From a virus, in IMG/VR virus record IMGVR_UViG_3300010885_044924, positions 1 to 32,570 of that record: DNA of 32,570 nucleotides; one strand, written 5' to 3'. This document shows, in pieces, positions 1 through 9,020 of this stretch. The notes beneath the pieces are model-generated. The model saw only the letters and a list, made by a program, of their open reading frames with translations, was not told where the DNA came from and did not search any database. The number at the start of each line of letters is the position of its first letter. The first letter of the stretch is position 1. The translations under genes and the position numbers were made by a program.

Positions 1-1
1 A

Positions 2-859
2 CGAGCATTGGCAAATGAAAAAAATAGTTATGTACATAGAATAGCAATTGGTAATGGGGGTACTTTTATTGACCCTGCTAATAATATTAAATATAAAACC
101 CCGAATATTAGTAATTATAAAACAAAATTATATAATGAAACTTATTCACAAATATTAGATGGTACAAATAATTCTACTATAGTTAGTACAGAATTAGCAT
201 CATATTCAAAAACCGTCGTCACTATATATTTAAATAAAAATGAACCATCAAATGAATATTTGACTCAAAGCTATAGTATACCTACTGAGAGTTCATATAC
301 GTTTGATGAAATAGCATTATTTTCATCAGGTGTTTCTGATGATTCCCCAACCAGTGGATATCAATCTGCTGTGTTTAATACACCGAATATTACAGTTGAT
401 ACTGGATTATTAAAAGATACTGCGTATGTTTTTTCTATTTTCGTAGATGGTACGAAATTTGATTATACATTAAATATTCCTAGTACCGATGTAAGTGTTA
501 TATCTTTTGCAAAATTAATTAATTATATTAATGCAATTTCTGATTTTGGAAGTTATATTAATGTAAATATGGTGCAAGGAAAGATGACATTTACCAGTAA
601 AAAAACATCTTCATTATCCTCTATAAAAATAGTGGATAATTCAGATAATGCGTTATGGTTATTCAAAAATATATCAACATTTCAAAAAATAGATACTGCT
701 GTAAATGGTAGGGATGCTGGGTTGCAAAACAATCCAAATAATCCAGATGCTGAATATGCAAGAATGATAACACATTTGATATTCAATCCGATTACCAAGC
801 CGTATGATAGAATTTATACAGTAGATTACATTTTAAATATAAATGTCGTACAAGCATGA
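2..859 (+). CDS. Tail-collar-like fibre family protein, 5'-truncated by window edge
   Basis: The reading frame is open to the first bases. The codons before the TTG at 8 read R-A, which gives RALANE; this aligns with RILAHE and RGLAHE inside the two neighbouring paralogues, so the true start lies upstream and TTG is not the start. Visible features shared with the next two genes are the GNGGT/GDGGT segment, the YNETYS motif, the FDEIALFSSG motif (typical of phage tail-collar fibre proteins) and a C-terminal block with NNPNNPD and THLIFNP. About 55 residues appear to be missing at the N-terminus. The gene ends in an ATGA overlap with the next gene, so they are translationally coupled. The inferred role is a tail fibre or baseplate-attached virion protein; the exact position in the particle is unknown. 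Confidence 0.7.
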   Translation, partial: RALANEKNSYVHRIAIGNGGTFIDPANNIKYKTPNISNYKTKLYNETYSQILDGTNNSTIVSTELASYSKTVVTIYLNKNEPSNEYLTQSYSIPTESSYTFDEIALFSSGVSDDSPTSGYQSAVFNTPNITVDTGLLKDTAYVFSIFVDGTKFDYTLNIPSTDVSVISFAKLINYINAISDFGSYINVNMVQGKMTFTSKKTSSLSSIKIVDNSDNALWLFKNISTFQKIDTAVNGRDAGLQNNPNNPDAEYARMITHLIFNPITKPYDRIYTVDYILNINVVQA

Positions 860-3165
860 AACTAAAATTACCAATAACAATTTCTGGACATTGTTTAATT
901 ACTGATGATTTAGGTAATACACATTTAAACCAAACTAATGCTATTCATCCTGCTAATATGTCTAGGATTATTGGTAGAATTTTAGCACATGAAGATAATT
1001 GTTGGATTGATAGAATAGCATTTGGTGATGGTGGTACATATTATGAAACTCAAGCTAGTGTGGTATATTTAAAATTAAAACCGGTAAATGATGGTATCGC
1101 TCCAGATACTGCTGAATGGCAATCTAAATTATATAATGAAACATATTCAGAAAAAGTAGCGGATGGTTCTGGAAATGGTACTATTGTTCCTGAATATATT
1201 AATATGGACCATACTTCTTCTGGTATAGGGTGTTCTAGTGTAGATAAGGATAGAATTTCCCAAGTAGTGGTACATGCTAGATTAGATTTAGGTGAACCAA
1301 CTGGACAATTAAAAACTGATTATAATACTAACAATGAATACTATGTATTTGATGAAATTGGTTTGTATTCTCGTGGAATAACTAATAAACCTACACATGG
1401 TTATCAAATTATAAAAATGGATAATCTGTCGGATACTACCGGATTATCAAAAAAAATATATGATTTTTTAATATCTATTGATGGTAAAAAACCCATATCA
1501 ATAAGAATAGTACCAACTGATTCTAAATTATCATCATTAGTAACAGCATTACAAAATGTATTAAATGTTCATAATGTTAATGTAGTATTAGAATATGGTA
1601 ATATAAAAGTTGAAAGTAGAAAAGAAGGTAAAGATTCTAAAATTAATATTATTAAACAGTCTAATCCTACCAAAACATGGTTATTTGATAAAATAACCAT
1701 GTTTAATGGGATAGAAAAACCTGTTGATGGTAAGTATATGGGGTTCCGGAATAATTCATGTGATGGTAGTTTAGAACAAGAAAGATTATTAACACATTTG
1801 ATATTTTCACCAGTATTAAAATCTGCTAATAGAATTTTTAATATTGTTTATACATTGACAGTATATGTAAATCGTACATATGAAAAACCAGCTATTGACA
1901 TTATATTGCCACCTAATATTATTACTACGACAAAAGCACCGACTACAACGACTACTAAGGCCCCAACGACAACAACGACTAGAAGACCAATAACAACTAC
2001 AACAAAAGCCCCAACGACTACTAAGGCTCCAACAACTACTAAAGCCCCAACGACCACTACAACGTATCATGGTCCATCTACAACTACGACTAGAATACCA
2101 TTAACAACGACTACTAAGGCTCCAACAACTACTAGGGTACCAACAACCACTACTACCAAAGCAGCTACTACGACTACTGCATATGTTGGTCCATCTACTA
2201 CTACAACTAGAAAACCAATAACTACTACGACTAAAGCACCAACGACTACTACAACAAAGGCCCCAACGACCACTACAACAAAAGCACCAACTACAACGAC
2301 TACTAAGGCCCCAACGACAACAACGACTAAGGAACCAACGACAACGACTACCACTACTAAAGCACCAACTACTACAACTACTAGAGTACCTACTACAACG
2401 ACTACTGCTATTCCAGATTCACCAGGAAATCCAGTATTAACAGAAAAAGGTATCGATATTGTATTCGTAGTAGATTATACCTCTAGTATGGGTGGGGTTA
2501 TTGAAAATATAAAAACAAATATTACTAATATTGTTAATTTAATTTCTAGTAAATCTAATATTAATTATAGATTAGGATTAGTATTATTTGATGAATATAC
2601 TACAACGGATTATGGGAACCGTGTAGGATGTCTACAAAGTAGTGATTATCTAGCATTACCAACATCCCAACGTTTTGTAAATAGTAGTACTGCATTGGGT
2701 GGTAGAGTACAAGTTATTACTGCTATGGAAATGATGCAGACTAATAATAAAACATCTTTCATAACACAATTGAATAAAATTAATAAACCCAATACAACAT
2801 CAAGTGCATTTGTTCTTGGTTACGGGGTTGGAGGACCAGAACCAGGGGATATTGCATTAGATAAAACTTATAATAATTTCGCAGGAACGTGGCGAGATAA
2901 TGTTGCAAAAATGGTAGTTTTGATTACCGATGCTTTACCTAGTGGTGATGATGATACTAATACTTCAGCATATACTGTGGTTATGACAGCACTTACACAA
3001 CAATATTATAATAAAAACATAAGGGTACTGTTATTAACTACAACAAATATAAAAAATAATACAGAACAATCTTACGTTAATATGGCTGTTCACACCGGAG
3101 GAAGTGTATCAACCCCAATCACTGATATATCATTAGTGACTAATGCAATTAATGCCATTCCATAG
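856..3165 (+). CDS. Fibre protein with Thr-rich stalk and C-terminal von Willebrand A domain
   Basis: The protein has 769 residues in three parts. Residues 1-350 are a complete member of the local collar-fibre family (NAIHPANMSR, GDGGT, YNETYS, FDEIGLYSRG, LTHLIFSP). Residues about 356-520 are a low-complexity stalk of TTTTTKAP-like units. Residues about 531-769 look like a vWA domain: a hydrophobic strand leads into D540-Y-T-S-S544-M, a MIDAS-like DxTxSM (canonical DxSxSM), and VLITDALP with D692 fits the later metal-site strand. vWA domains bind ligands through a divalent metal, so a receptor- or surface-binding tip on a stalk is the natural reading, but that is inference. The start ATG overlaps the previous stop as ATGA. 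The stalk is also open in other frames; those Val-rich antisense ORFs are shadows. Confidence 0.75.
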   Translation: MKLKLPITISGHCLITDDLGNTHLNQTNAIHPANMSRIIGRILAHEDNCWIDRIAFGDGGTYYETQASVVYLKLKPVNDGIAPDTAEWQSKLYNETYSEKVADGSGNGTIVPEYINMDHTSSGIGCSSVDKDRISQVVVHARLDLGEPTGQLKTDYNTNNEYYVFDEIGLYSRGITNKPTHGYQIIKMDNLSDTTGLSKKIYDFLISIDGKKPISIRIVPTDSKLSSLVTALQNVLNVHNVNVVLEYGNIKVESRKEGKDSKINIIKQSNPTKTWLFDKITMFNGIEKPVDGKYMGFRNNSCDGSLEQERLLTHLIFSPVLKSANRIFNIVYTLTVYVNRTYEKPAIDIILPPNIITTTKAPTTTTTKAPTTTTTRRPITTTTKAPTTTKAPTTTKAPTTTTTYHGPSTTTTRIPLTTTTKAPTTTRVPTTTTTKAATTTTAYVGPSTTTTRKPITTTTKAPTTTTTKAPTTTTTKAPTTTTTKAPTTTTTKEPTTTTTTTKAPTTTTTRVPTTTTTAIPDSPGNPVLTEKGIDIVFVVDYTSSMGGVIENIKTNITNIVNLISSKSNINYRLGLVLFDEYTTTDYGNRVGCLQSSDYLALPTSQRFVNSSTALGGRVQVITAMEMMQTNNKTSFITQLNKINKPNTTSSAFVLGYGVGGPEPGDIALDKTYNNFAGTWRDNVAKMVVLITDALPSGDDDTNTSAYTVVMTALTQQYYNKNIRVLLLTTTNIKNNTEQSYVNMAVHTGGSVSTPITDISLVTNAINAIP
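1924..2406 (+). repeat. ACN-codon repeat encoding Thr-rich stalk
   Basis: About 480 bases of imperfect tandem units, mostly 24 bases long, encode TTTTTKAP with variants such as RRPI, RIPL and TKEP. The third positions of the threonine codons are mixed (ACA, ACT, ACG, ACC). The repeat is therefore kept at protein level while the DNA is degenerate. It separates the collar-like N-terminal region from the vWA domain. Confidence 0.9.
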
Positions 3166-3175
3166 GACATAATTA

Positions 3176-3976
3176 ATGAGTTTAAAAATAAAAGGGCATT
3201 GTATAATTAAAGACCAAGATGGAAATATCATATTAGATAAAACAAATGATATCCATCCAGGTAATATGGCTAGAATGATTGCTAGAGGGTTGGCGCATGA
3301 ATCGAATTATTGGGTTAACAGTATAAAATTTGGTGATTTGGGAACATATAAGGATACTAATGGTACCATTGTTCATAAAACTCCTAATGATGGTATTATT
3401 CCAGATTATTATGGATGGAAATCAGATTTATATCATGAAATATATAGAGAATATTTAGATGATTTACTTCCTACAGTAGTTAGTACCGGTCTTAATGCTG
3501 ATGCACCTAGTGACCCTAGTAGTTTACCAAATGATTTAAATGGTCCTGGCGTTGTGAGTGTTGAGAATGATACCAAAACTACGGTAGTTATTAATGTTGT
3601 TTTAAATAATAATGAACCTAATAAACAATTAACCACTGGTCCAGTTTTTACATTTGATGAAATTGCTTTATTTTCCGGAATATCTAAAACTCCATATTCT
3701 GGGGTACAATATGTAGATGTTAGTAAAAATTTTGATTCTGAAGATACTGGTTTAGAGAATAATAAAACTTATACATTTGATGTAAAATTAGGCTCAGATA
3801 TAAAAACTATAAATATAACGACACCACAAATAGGAACTGGTAATGATGCAAAAATATCTTATCATGATTTGTTATTGTTATTAAATGATGCTATGAAAGA
3901 TGATAATGTTGTAAACACAGTTGTTGTCGATGTAGTAGGATTTAAAAATAATGTCATTACACCAATTAAACTATAG
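3176..3976 (+). CDS. Collar-fibre family protein lacking the usual C-terminal block
   Basis: The 266-residue protein opens with MSLKIKGHCIIKDQDGN and TNDIHPGNMARMIARGLAHE, closely matching the N-terminus of the vWA fibre gene upstream. It also carries GDLGTY, a VFTFDEIALFSG motif and the DTGL segment. It stops after NNVITPIKL, just where siblings continue into the WLF...THLIF block. That missing block occurs, detached, in the gene at 9020-10114. The protein may therefore be the N-terminal half of an interrupted ancestral gene or a naturally short form. It follows the vWA gene after 10 bases and precedes the four-paralogue cluster by 12 bases, so it belongs to the same operon. Confidence 0.7.
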   Translation: MSLKIKGHCIIKDQDGNIILDKTNDIHPGNMARMIARGLAHESNYWVNSIKFGDLGTYKDTNGTIVHKTPNDGIIPDYYGWKSDLYHEIYREYLDDLLPTVVSTGLNADAPSDPSSLPNDLNGPGVVSVENDTKTTVVINVVLNNNEPNKQLTTGPVFTFDEIALFSGISKTPYSGVQYVDVSKNFDSEDTGLENNKTYTFDVKLGSDIKTINITTPQIGTGNDAKISYHDLLLLLNDAMKDDNVVNTVVVDVVGFKNNVITPIKL

Positions 3977-3988
3977 AGAACCTAACCT

Positions 3989-5233
3989 ATGTATATTGCC
4001 TATAAATACAAACAATTAACAACTGCTGCGGATGTAAAAAAAGTATTAGCAGATTTAAAAAAAATCTTAACATATACTGCGGGGTCTTATGACGCAGATG
4101 GGTATTTTAATGATATTTTCAAATCTGAAATGACATCACAATTATCTGATATATGTGATAAAGATTATACGTTAAATACAAAATTAACAACTATTAGTAA
4201 TCCTCCTTTAGCTGACCAAATCATTCCTGCAAATAGTTATATTAAATCATTACCAGGATGGACAGAAACTACAGGCTTAACTAGTACCGATACTGAGATA
4301 TATCTTAGTAGTGATAATGGTAAAAATGTTGTTATTAGTTTATCAAGTCCAGTAACATCTGGTACTGGAACCATCGCTGTAGATAAAGTATCAACTACTA
4401 TAATAATTAAAGCATATGAAAAAACAACAGATGGTAAATTAAATAGTGCGTATGGCTTTGCTGATAAAAATTTTACACAACCAGTTGTTTACGTGGCGGG
4501 TGGAACATTATATATTTCTGCAGATACTTCACATTTATTAATAAGTAGCACTAATAGTAATAATTATGGATGGTCCCCAGGATTAGGTGTAGTTGATTAT
4601 GACCCATATGTATTTGAATATGATGGTGTAAATGTAGGGTCATATATGCAATCGAATCAATATCCTAAATGGGTATATATATCGATGAATGGTGCGACAA
4701 ATATATCTACTCCTAGAACGTATGATGTTAAACATGCATTGGATGTAATTTGGTTTGATGATTCTACCTATATTGGAACTAATAATATACCATCATCATA
4801 TCCTGCTGCAAAAAATTTATTTCAATTAAAAAGCCAATATATTAATTCTGTCTTGTCACCATCCGGAATGACTATTCCTAAGAAAACAATGAATTATAAT
4901 TTCACCCCTGCTATTGTTTGTGCAAGAGTTGGAATTCATAATAAATTGGTAGCGGTGAATAATGACCCTGACAAATATGACCCATTATATTATGATATTG
5001 GTGGTGATGTTTCTACAAAAACTCCTCTTTATATGATTGGATTGGGTAAATCATTAGATACTATTGATATTGTATTACCTAAACAGGATAAAATTGATAT
5101 TACTGCTGCTGAAGATAAGCAAGCATATGATGATTTAAAATATGGTAATTATGTGGTGTGGGATTCAGCATCGTCATCAAAAACACAGTTGAATACATCA
5201 TCAACATTTAAATATATTGTAAGATTAGGTTAA
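3989..5233 (+). CDS. Unrecognised virion-like protein, paralogue family A member 1
   Basis: The product has 414 residues and no family I can name. It begins MYIAYKYKQL and shares with the next three genes a MY-x-x-Y/F start, a central block of beta-strand-rich sequence, and a segment of the form GGTLYISADTSHLLISS followed by a variable loop region. No signal peptide, membrane segment or enzymatic motif is seen. The high Thr/Ser/Asn content and its place inside a fibre operon suggest a structural role, perhaps an adhesin or baseplate-attached component. It is closest to the third member (6518-7528), which also starts MYIAYxYK. Confidence 0.6.
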   Translation: MYIAYKYKQLTTAADVKKVLADLKKILTYTAGSYDADGYFNDIFKSEMTSQLSDICDKDYTLNTKLTTISNPPLADQIIPANSYIKSLPGWTETTGLTSTDTEIYLSSDNGKNVVISLSSPVTSGTGTIAVDKVSTTIIIKAYEKTTDGKLNSAYGFADKNFTQPVVYVAGGTLYISADTSHLLISSTNSNNYGWSPGLGVVDYDPYVFEYDGVNVGSYMQSNQYPKWVYISMNGATNISTPRTYDVKHALDVIWFDDSTYIGTNNIPSSYPAAKNLFQLKSQYINSVLSPSGMTIPKKTMNYNFTPAIVCARVGIHNKLVAVNNDPDKYDPLYYDIGGDVSTKTPLYMIGLGKSLDTIDIVLPKQDKIDITAAEDKQAYDDLKYGNYVVWDSASSSKTQLNTSSTFKYIVRLG

Positions 5234-5237
5234 TAAT

Positions 5238-6515
5238 ATGTATATAGAATTAGTTTTCAATGATTTTGACGGATTTGTGAAGGAACATGGGACTCCGGAT
5301 AACACACCGGAAAATACTGCTGGTAAAATAGTTACACATGCACGAGCATTAGATACTTTTAAAGATATTATTAAATGTTTGACCTGTGTAAGTTTTGATG
5401 GGAGTTCATCCACATTGGGTCTTAGTGCTAATGTGCGTGATACGTCGGTATTTGTACAAGACGATGCAAAAACTCCAGCTCTTACTTCATTTTTAAAACA
5501 TACATCATTTGGTCCAACTTTAACGGAGGGTGCATATGATTATGATGGATGGACAACATGTCAAAATACTACTACCAGAGTTTGTGATACTATTTTGCAA
5601 TTTGATACTCAAGATACGGTGTACAACGAAGATGGTACTGTAGATACCACACACAGCATTCCAGCATATTTATATGTCAAAATGACATATACGATTGATG
5701 AGGTGTACGATTTACCTATTACTATGACATTATCATTATTGAATAATGGGACTACCAAGCCTACCACTTTAGCTCCAGATTTGACCGGAACCATTGACTC
5801 TCATAAAGGTACATTGTCGCCTGGTAATGTTACTTTTGATACCACATCTTTCAAATTGATTATCTCATTATCATCTAATCACCTTTATATGACGGGCATT
5901 TCTAAAAGTAAAAGTATCAATGCAACAGAAACGTCATATGCGCATGCCGCATTGTTATTAACAAAATATAAACCTATGGATGTATGGTATAATACTCCAG
6001 TTACAGCAAATCAAGAATTGATGGCTGGTTGGAAAAAATGGGCATTTATGCGCGTTTATACTCAGGCTCCTAAGTCTGGTCCAACGTATGGTGCCGTATT
6101 AAATCTGTTTAGTAATAAATCAAAAACATTGGTATCTGATGTACCATCATGTAAAATTAAATGGTTATCTACCATGAATATTATGCATTCATCATCATCA
6201 GACCAAGGTAAATTACCAATATTTTTAATTTCTGATGAATCTAAACAACAAGCTATGTATATGCAACATCTTAATATTACTAGTGCTAGTGGTTTAAATT
6301 TTACCGGTGATATAACATCAGAAAATAACATTTATTTGATGCATGGGTTGTCTGGACAGATGGAAGATATCATTACTGATGTATTTGGTCGGTCATATAA
6401 GTTATTATTACTTAATTATGGTAACAGTTCGTCTATGACGCTAACCCCAATTTCTGGAAATCCTGCTGATACTAAAAAAGTTTCATATCCTAAATTAGCT
6501 ATACCAATGTTCTAA
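5238..6515 (+). CDS. Unrecognised virion-like protein, paralogue family A member 2
   Basis: The product has 425 residues and starts MYIELVFNDFDGFVKEHG. Family features are a shorter N-terminal region, a long Thr-rich middle, and FKLIISLSSNHLYMTGIS, equivalent to the GTLYIS..HL.ISS segment of its neighbours. This is the most divergent of the four. It carries several cysteines (KCLTC, CQNTTTRVC) that its siblings lack at those positions. It starts 4 bases after the previous stop and ends 2 bases before the next start. The function is unknown; a structural role is inferred from context only. Confidence 0.55.
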   Translation: MYIELVFNDFDGFVKEHGTPDNTPENTAGKIVTHARALDTFKDIIKCLTCVSFDGSSSTLGLSANVRDTSVFVQDDAKTPALTSFLKHTSFGPTLTEGAYDYDGWTTCQNTTTRVCDTILQFDTQDTVYNEDGTVDTTHSIPAYLYVKMTYTIDEVYDLPITMTLSLLNNGTTKPTTLAPDLTGTIDSHKGTLSPGNVTFDTTSFKLIISLSSNHLYMTGISKSKSINATETSYAHAALLLTKYKPMDVWYNTPVTANQELMAGWKKWAFMRVYTQAPKSGPTYGAVLNLFSNKSKTLVSDVPSCKIKWLSTMNIMHSSSSDQGKLPIFLISDESKQQAMYMQHLNITSASGLNFTGDITSENNIYLMHGLSGQMEDIITDVFGRSYKLLLLNYGNSSSMTLTPISGNPADTKKVSYPKLAIPMF

Positions 6516-6517
6516 TT

Positions 6518-7528
6518 ATGTATATTGCTTATCAGTATAAAGCAGCCTTACCACCTGACCCTTATAATAGTGATGCCTTAACTATTACGAGGGTTAAAAA
6601 TCTTATTGTTCAAGATTTGGCTAATATGATAACTACCATGGTATCTAAATATGATTTATCAGATGCTTGTGTAAATGTTAATTATTATGGTTCTGATAGT
6701 GGGTGGGTTACTGATACTGATAAAGAAGATATTGATTATGAATATCATATTAAATCTAATAATAGTGAAGAATATTATAAAAAATTCATTACTATTAGTA
6801 CATTAGATGATACTGCTACTGATACTTATGGTTTTACAAAAATTAATAACGGTGATGGTACTATCTCATATTCTGACGCTAAAAATTTAGTAACATTAAA
6901 TTTAGTATTAAAAATGTATGATAGTACAGATACATTATGTACACAATCAAAAACTAGACCATTAAAAATATATGCTGAAGGTGGAACGATACATATCCAT
7001 CTAAATAAAAATCATTTGATGATGAGTAGTATTAATACATCAAATGATAAGTATTCTTCTCCTATAGGTGTTGCAGATATTGATTCTACTGATATATTAC
7101 AACAAGCATTTCCTAGATTTATATTTTTTACATGTAATACTTGGGATTATATTGTTAATCCAATAAATCCAGTATATTGTACTAGAAAATCATCTACTAC
7201 TACATATGGTGCAGCAATATCTAATGATAATGAATATCAAGTAAATATTTATGATAGTGAAGGAATTATAAATTTTTATAACCCTGATTCGGCATCCCAT
7301 AAATGGTATTATGGTAATCATATATATGTTAGTGATAAAAATTCAGCAAATTATTTATTTGGTGGTTCAATATCAGAATTAGGTAAATTTTATGCATTAC
7401 CTAAAAAAACCATTTCTGCAAAAATATATGATGAAATTTCTATGAATGGTAAAACATATATAATATGGCCTATAAAAAATGATGATTTTTCTACAACCTA
7501 TATGCGATTACTATTATTAAAAGGTTAA
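6518..7528 (+). CDS. Unrecognised virion-like protein, paralogue family A member 3
   Basis: At 336 residues this is the shortest of the four. It begins MYIAYQYKAALPPDPYN and contains EGGTIHIHLNKNHLMMSS followed by GVADID, directly comparable to GGTLYISADTSHLLISS and GVVDYD in member 1. It ends YMRLLLLKG. The codon choice is strongly A/T-ended like the surrounding phage genes. No catalytic or membrane motifs are visible. It is probably part of the same particle substructure as its paralogues, but the sequence does not say which. Confidence 0.6.
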   Translation: MYIAYQYKAALPPDPYNSDALTITRVKNLIVQDLANMITTMVSKYDLSDACVNVNYYGSDSGWVTDTDKEDIDYEYHIKSNNSEEYYKKFITISTLDDTATDTYGFTKINNGDGTISYSDAKNLVTLNLVLKMYDSTDTLCTQSKTRPLKIYAEGGTIHIHLNKNHLMMSSINTSNDKYSSPIGVADIDSTDILQQAFPRFIFFTCNTWDYIVNPINPVYCTRKSSTTTYGAAISNDNEYQVNIYDSEGIINFYNPDSASHKWYYGNHIYVSDKNSANYLFGGSISELGKFYALPKKTISAKIYDEISMNGKTYIIWPIKNDDFSTTYMRLLLLKG

Positions 7529-7532
7529 AATA

Positions 7533-9020
7533 ATGTATACCGAATATCAATTTAATAGCATATATGATAGTACCATTACTGGTGATGAAGTAGGGGCATT
7601 ACCAAAATTAAAAAACAATACAACTATTGGGGCGTGGGTTGCCGACAACGATTATGCTTTTGATGGTACCATTCCTGATAAAGTAACTGGTACCGGAACC
7701 CCTACATGGTATAAAGTATATACCAGAATTGGTTTGGGACAACCAAAGTATAATTTTATGGTTAAACGAGATACCATTCCTGACCCAATGCCAAGTTTTC
7801 TAAAAGTTGATATTGTAAAAGTATGGAGTGCAACCTGGGTAGATGTAAAGATTAGTTTTGCAGTAGCTTACCAAACAGTAGAAAAAACATCAAAATATAA
7901 TGATACCATTCAAATGAATGCTGATTCTATTAATAATTTATTATCTGATATTACTAATATTTTATCAAATAATAATTCATTATCATCCCAAGCTATTGTA
8001 AATAATAAAACTAATACTGTTCCATGTACGTGGACAAAAGTTAGGGAAGAAACATATACGGCAAGTTCCCCGCAATATGGGAAATCTGTAACAACAAAGT
8101 ATACTTATTCTGAAACTGTTATGGAAGATTGGCCAACCGTTAAATCTACGTATCCTATAATACCATATGATGCTGGTGTAGAATATGCACCAGTACCTGG
8201 AAAAAAATACACTGCTTTAACGCAGACATCATCTACACTATCTGGTAAAACTGCATCTACCGTTACTAAAAAAATAACAGTAAAAAACAGCTCATCAAAC
8301 TTATATTTAAGATATTACTACAAATTAGGGACATCAACAGGGTCAAACATTGCTTCATCTGGTTCACAACATACTTTATATATTGAAGCATGGGATGGTG
8401 ACCCTACCAGTACAAGTAGTAAACAATTATATGCTGATACTACTAATTATCCTCAATACATGCCTAATATTGGTGGAAATTCTACATTAACTAAAACTAA
8501 TCAAGATACCGGCACATTATATATTAGTGCATCTGATAATCATGTAGCAATTACCAGTAAATGGAAAAATTTACCGACATCTATCACCAATTATTATTAT
8601 ACCTATTTAATTTCGAAATTTGCTCATACTTGCCCATGGCTGGACACTAATTCAAAACCCTTAGTTGGTATTAAGATTTATCCACAATTAGATTCTAGGG
8701 CATATGCTGGCCGTTTTTACAACCCTTTTGATAATACCACAACATATGCATCATCTGCATATTTTGATACATATAGTCAAAAAACATTAGGCGATACTAC
8801 ATTAATTTATATGGATAGTACCAATACTAAGCAATTCATATTGTTACCAATATTCATAAAATCTGATGATACTGGGGTTTTTGGTAATGTATCAACATAT
8901 AGTAATGTATATAATATTGTGGGGGTTGGACAAAGTACCATAAAAGATGGTACCGAGATAACATTAGCTGATGGTAGTAAATATATAAAGTTTAAATATC
9001 ATGCAGTGAAGGTGGAATAA
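7533..9020 (+). CDS. Unrecognised virion-like protein, paralogue family A member 4
   Basis: At 495 residues this is the longest member. It starts MYTEYQFNSIYDSTITG and has the family segment DTGTLYISASDNHVAITSK around residues 325-345. Compared with its siblings it has an expanded N-terminal half rich in Thr, Ser, Tyr and Lys. The last base of its TAA stop is the first base of the next ATG (TAATG), and a GGTGGA-like ribosome site lies inside its last codons, so the LGIGI-repeat gene is coupled to it. The function is unknown; a virion role is inferred from operon position. Confidence 0.58.
   Translation: MYTEYQFNSIYDSTITGDEVGALPKLKNNTTIGAWVADNDYAFDGTIPDKVTGTGTPTWYKVYTRIGLGQPKYNFMVKRDTIPDPMPSFLKVDIVKVWSATWVDVKISFAVAYQTVEKTSKYNDTIQMNADSINNLLSDITNILSNNNSLSSQAIVNNKTNTVPCTWTKVREETYTASSPQYGKSVTTKYTYSETVMEDWPTVKSTYPIIPYDAGVEYAPVPGKKYTALTQTSSTLSGKTASTVTKKITVKNSSSNLYLRYYYKLGTSTGSNIASSGSQHTLYIEAWDGDPTSTSSKQLYADTTNYPQYMPNIGGNSTLTKTNQDTGTLYISASDNHVAITSKWKNLPTSITNYYYTYLISKFAHTCPWLDTNSKPLVGIKIYPQLDSRAYAGRFYNPFDNTTTYASSAYFDTYSQKTLGDTTLIYMDSTNTKQFILLPIFIKSDDTGVFGNVSTYSNVYNIVGVGQSTIKDGTEITLADGSKYIKFKYHAVKVE

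Noticed and set aside
1816-2354. Val-rich open frames antisense to the Thr stalk (also at 10729-10989 and 13538-13762)
   Set aside because: They are reverse readings of ACN repeats, which lack stop codons by composition. They have no family similarity and the sense genes are clear.
1924-2406. Regular repeats that could suggest a CRISPR array
   Set aside because: Units are contiguous coding repeats without unique spacers and stay in the gene's reading frame.
3900-4000. Simple frameshift or sequencing error ending the 266-residue collar protein early
   Set aside because: The missing C-terminal block is not found in another frame directly downstream; it is over 5 kb away, so a single-base error cannot explain it.
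4001-4008. TATAAATA on the plus strand near the start of the first family A gene
   Set aside because: It lies inside the coding region 12 bases after the ATG and encodes Tyr-Lys-Tyr; no gene starts at the right distance downstream.
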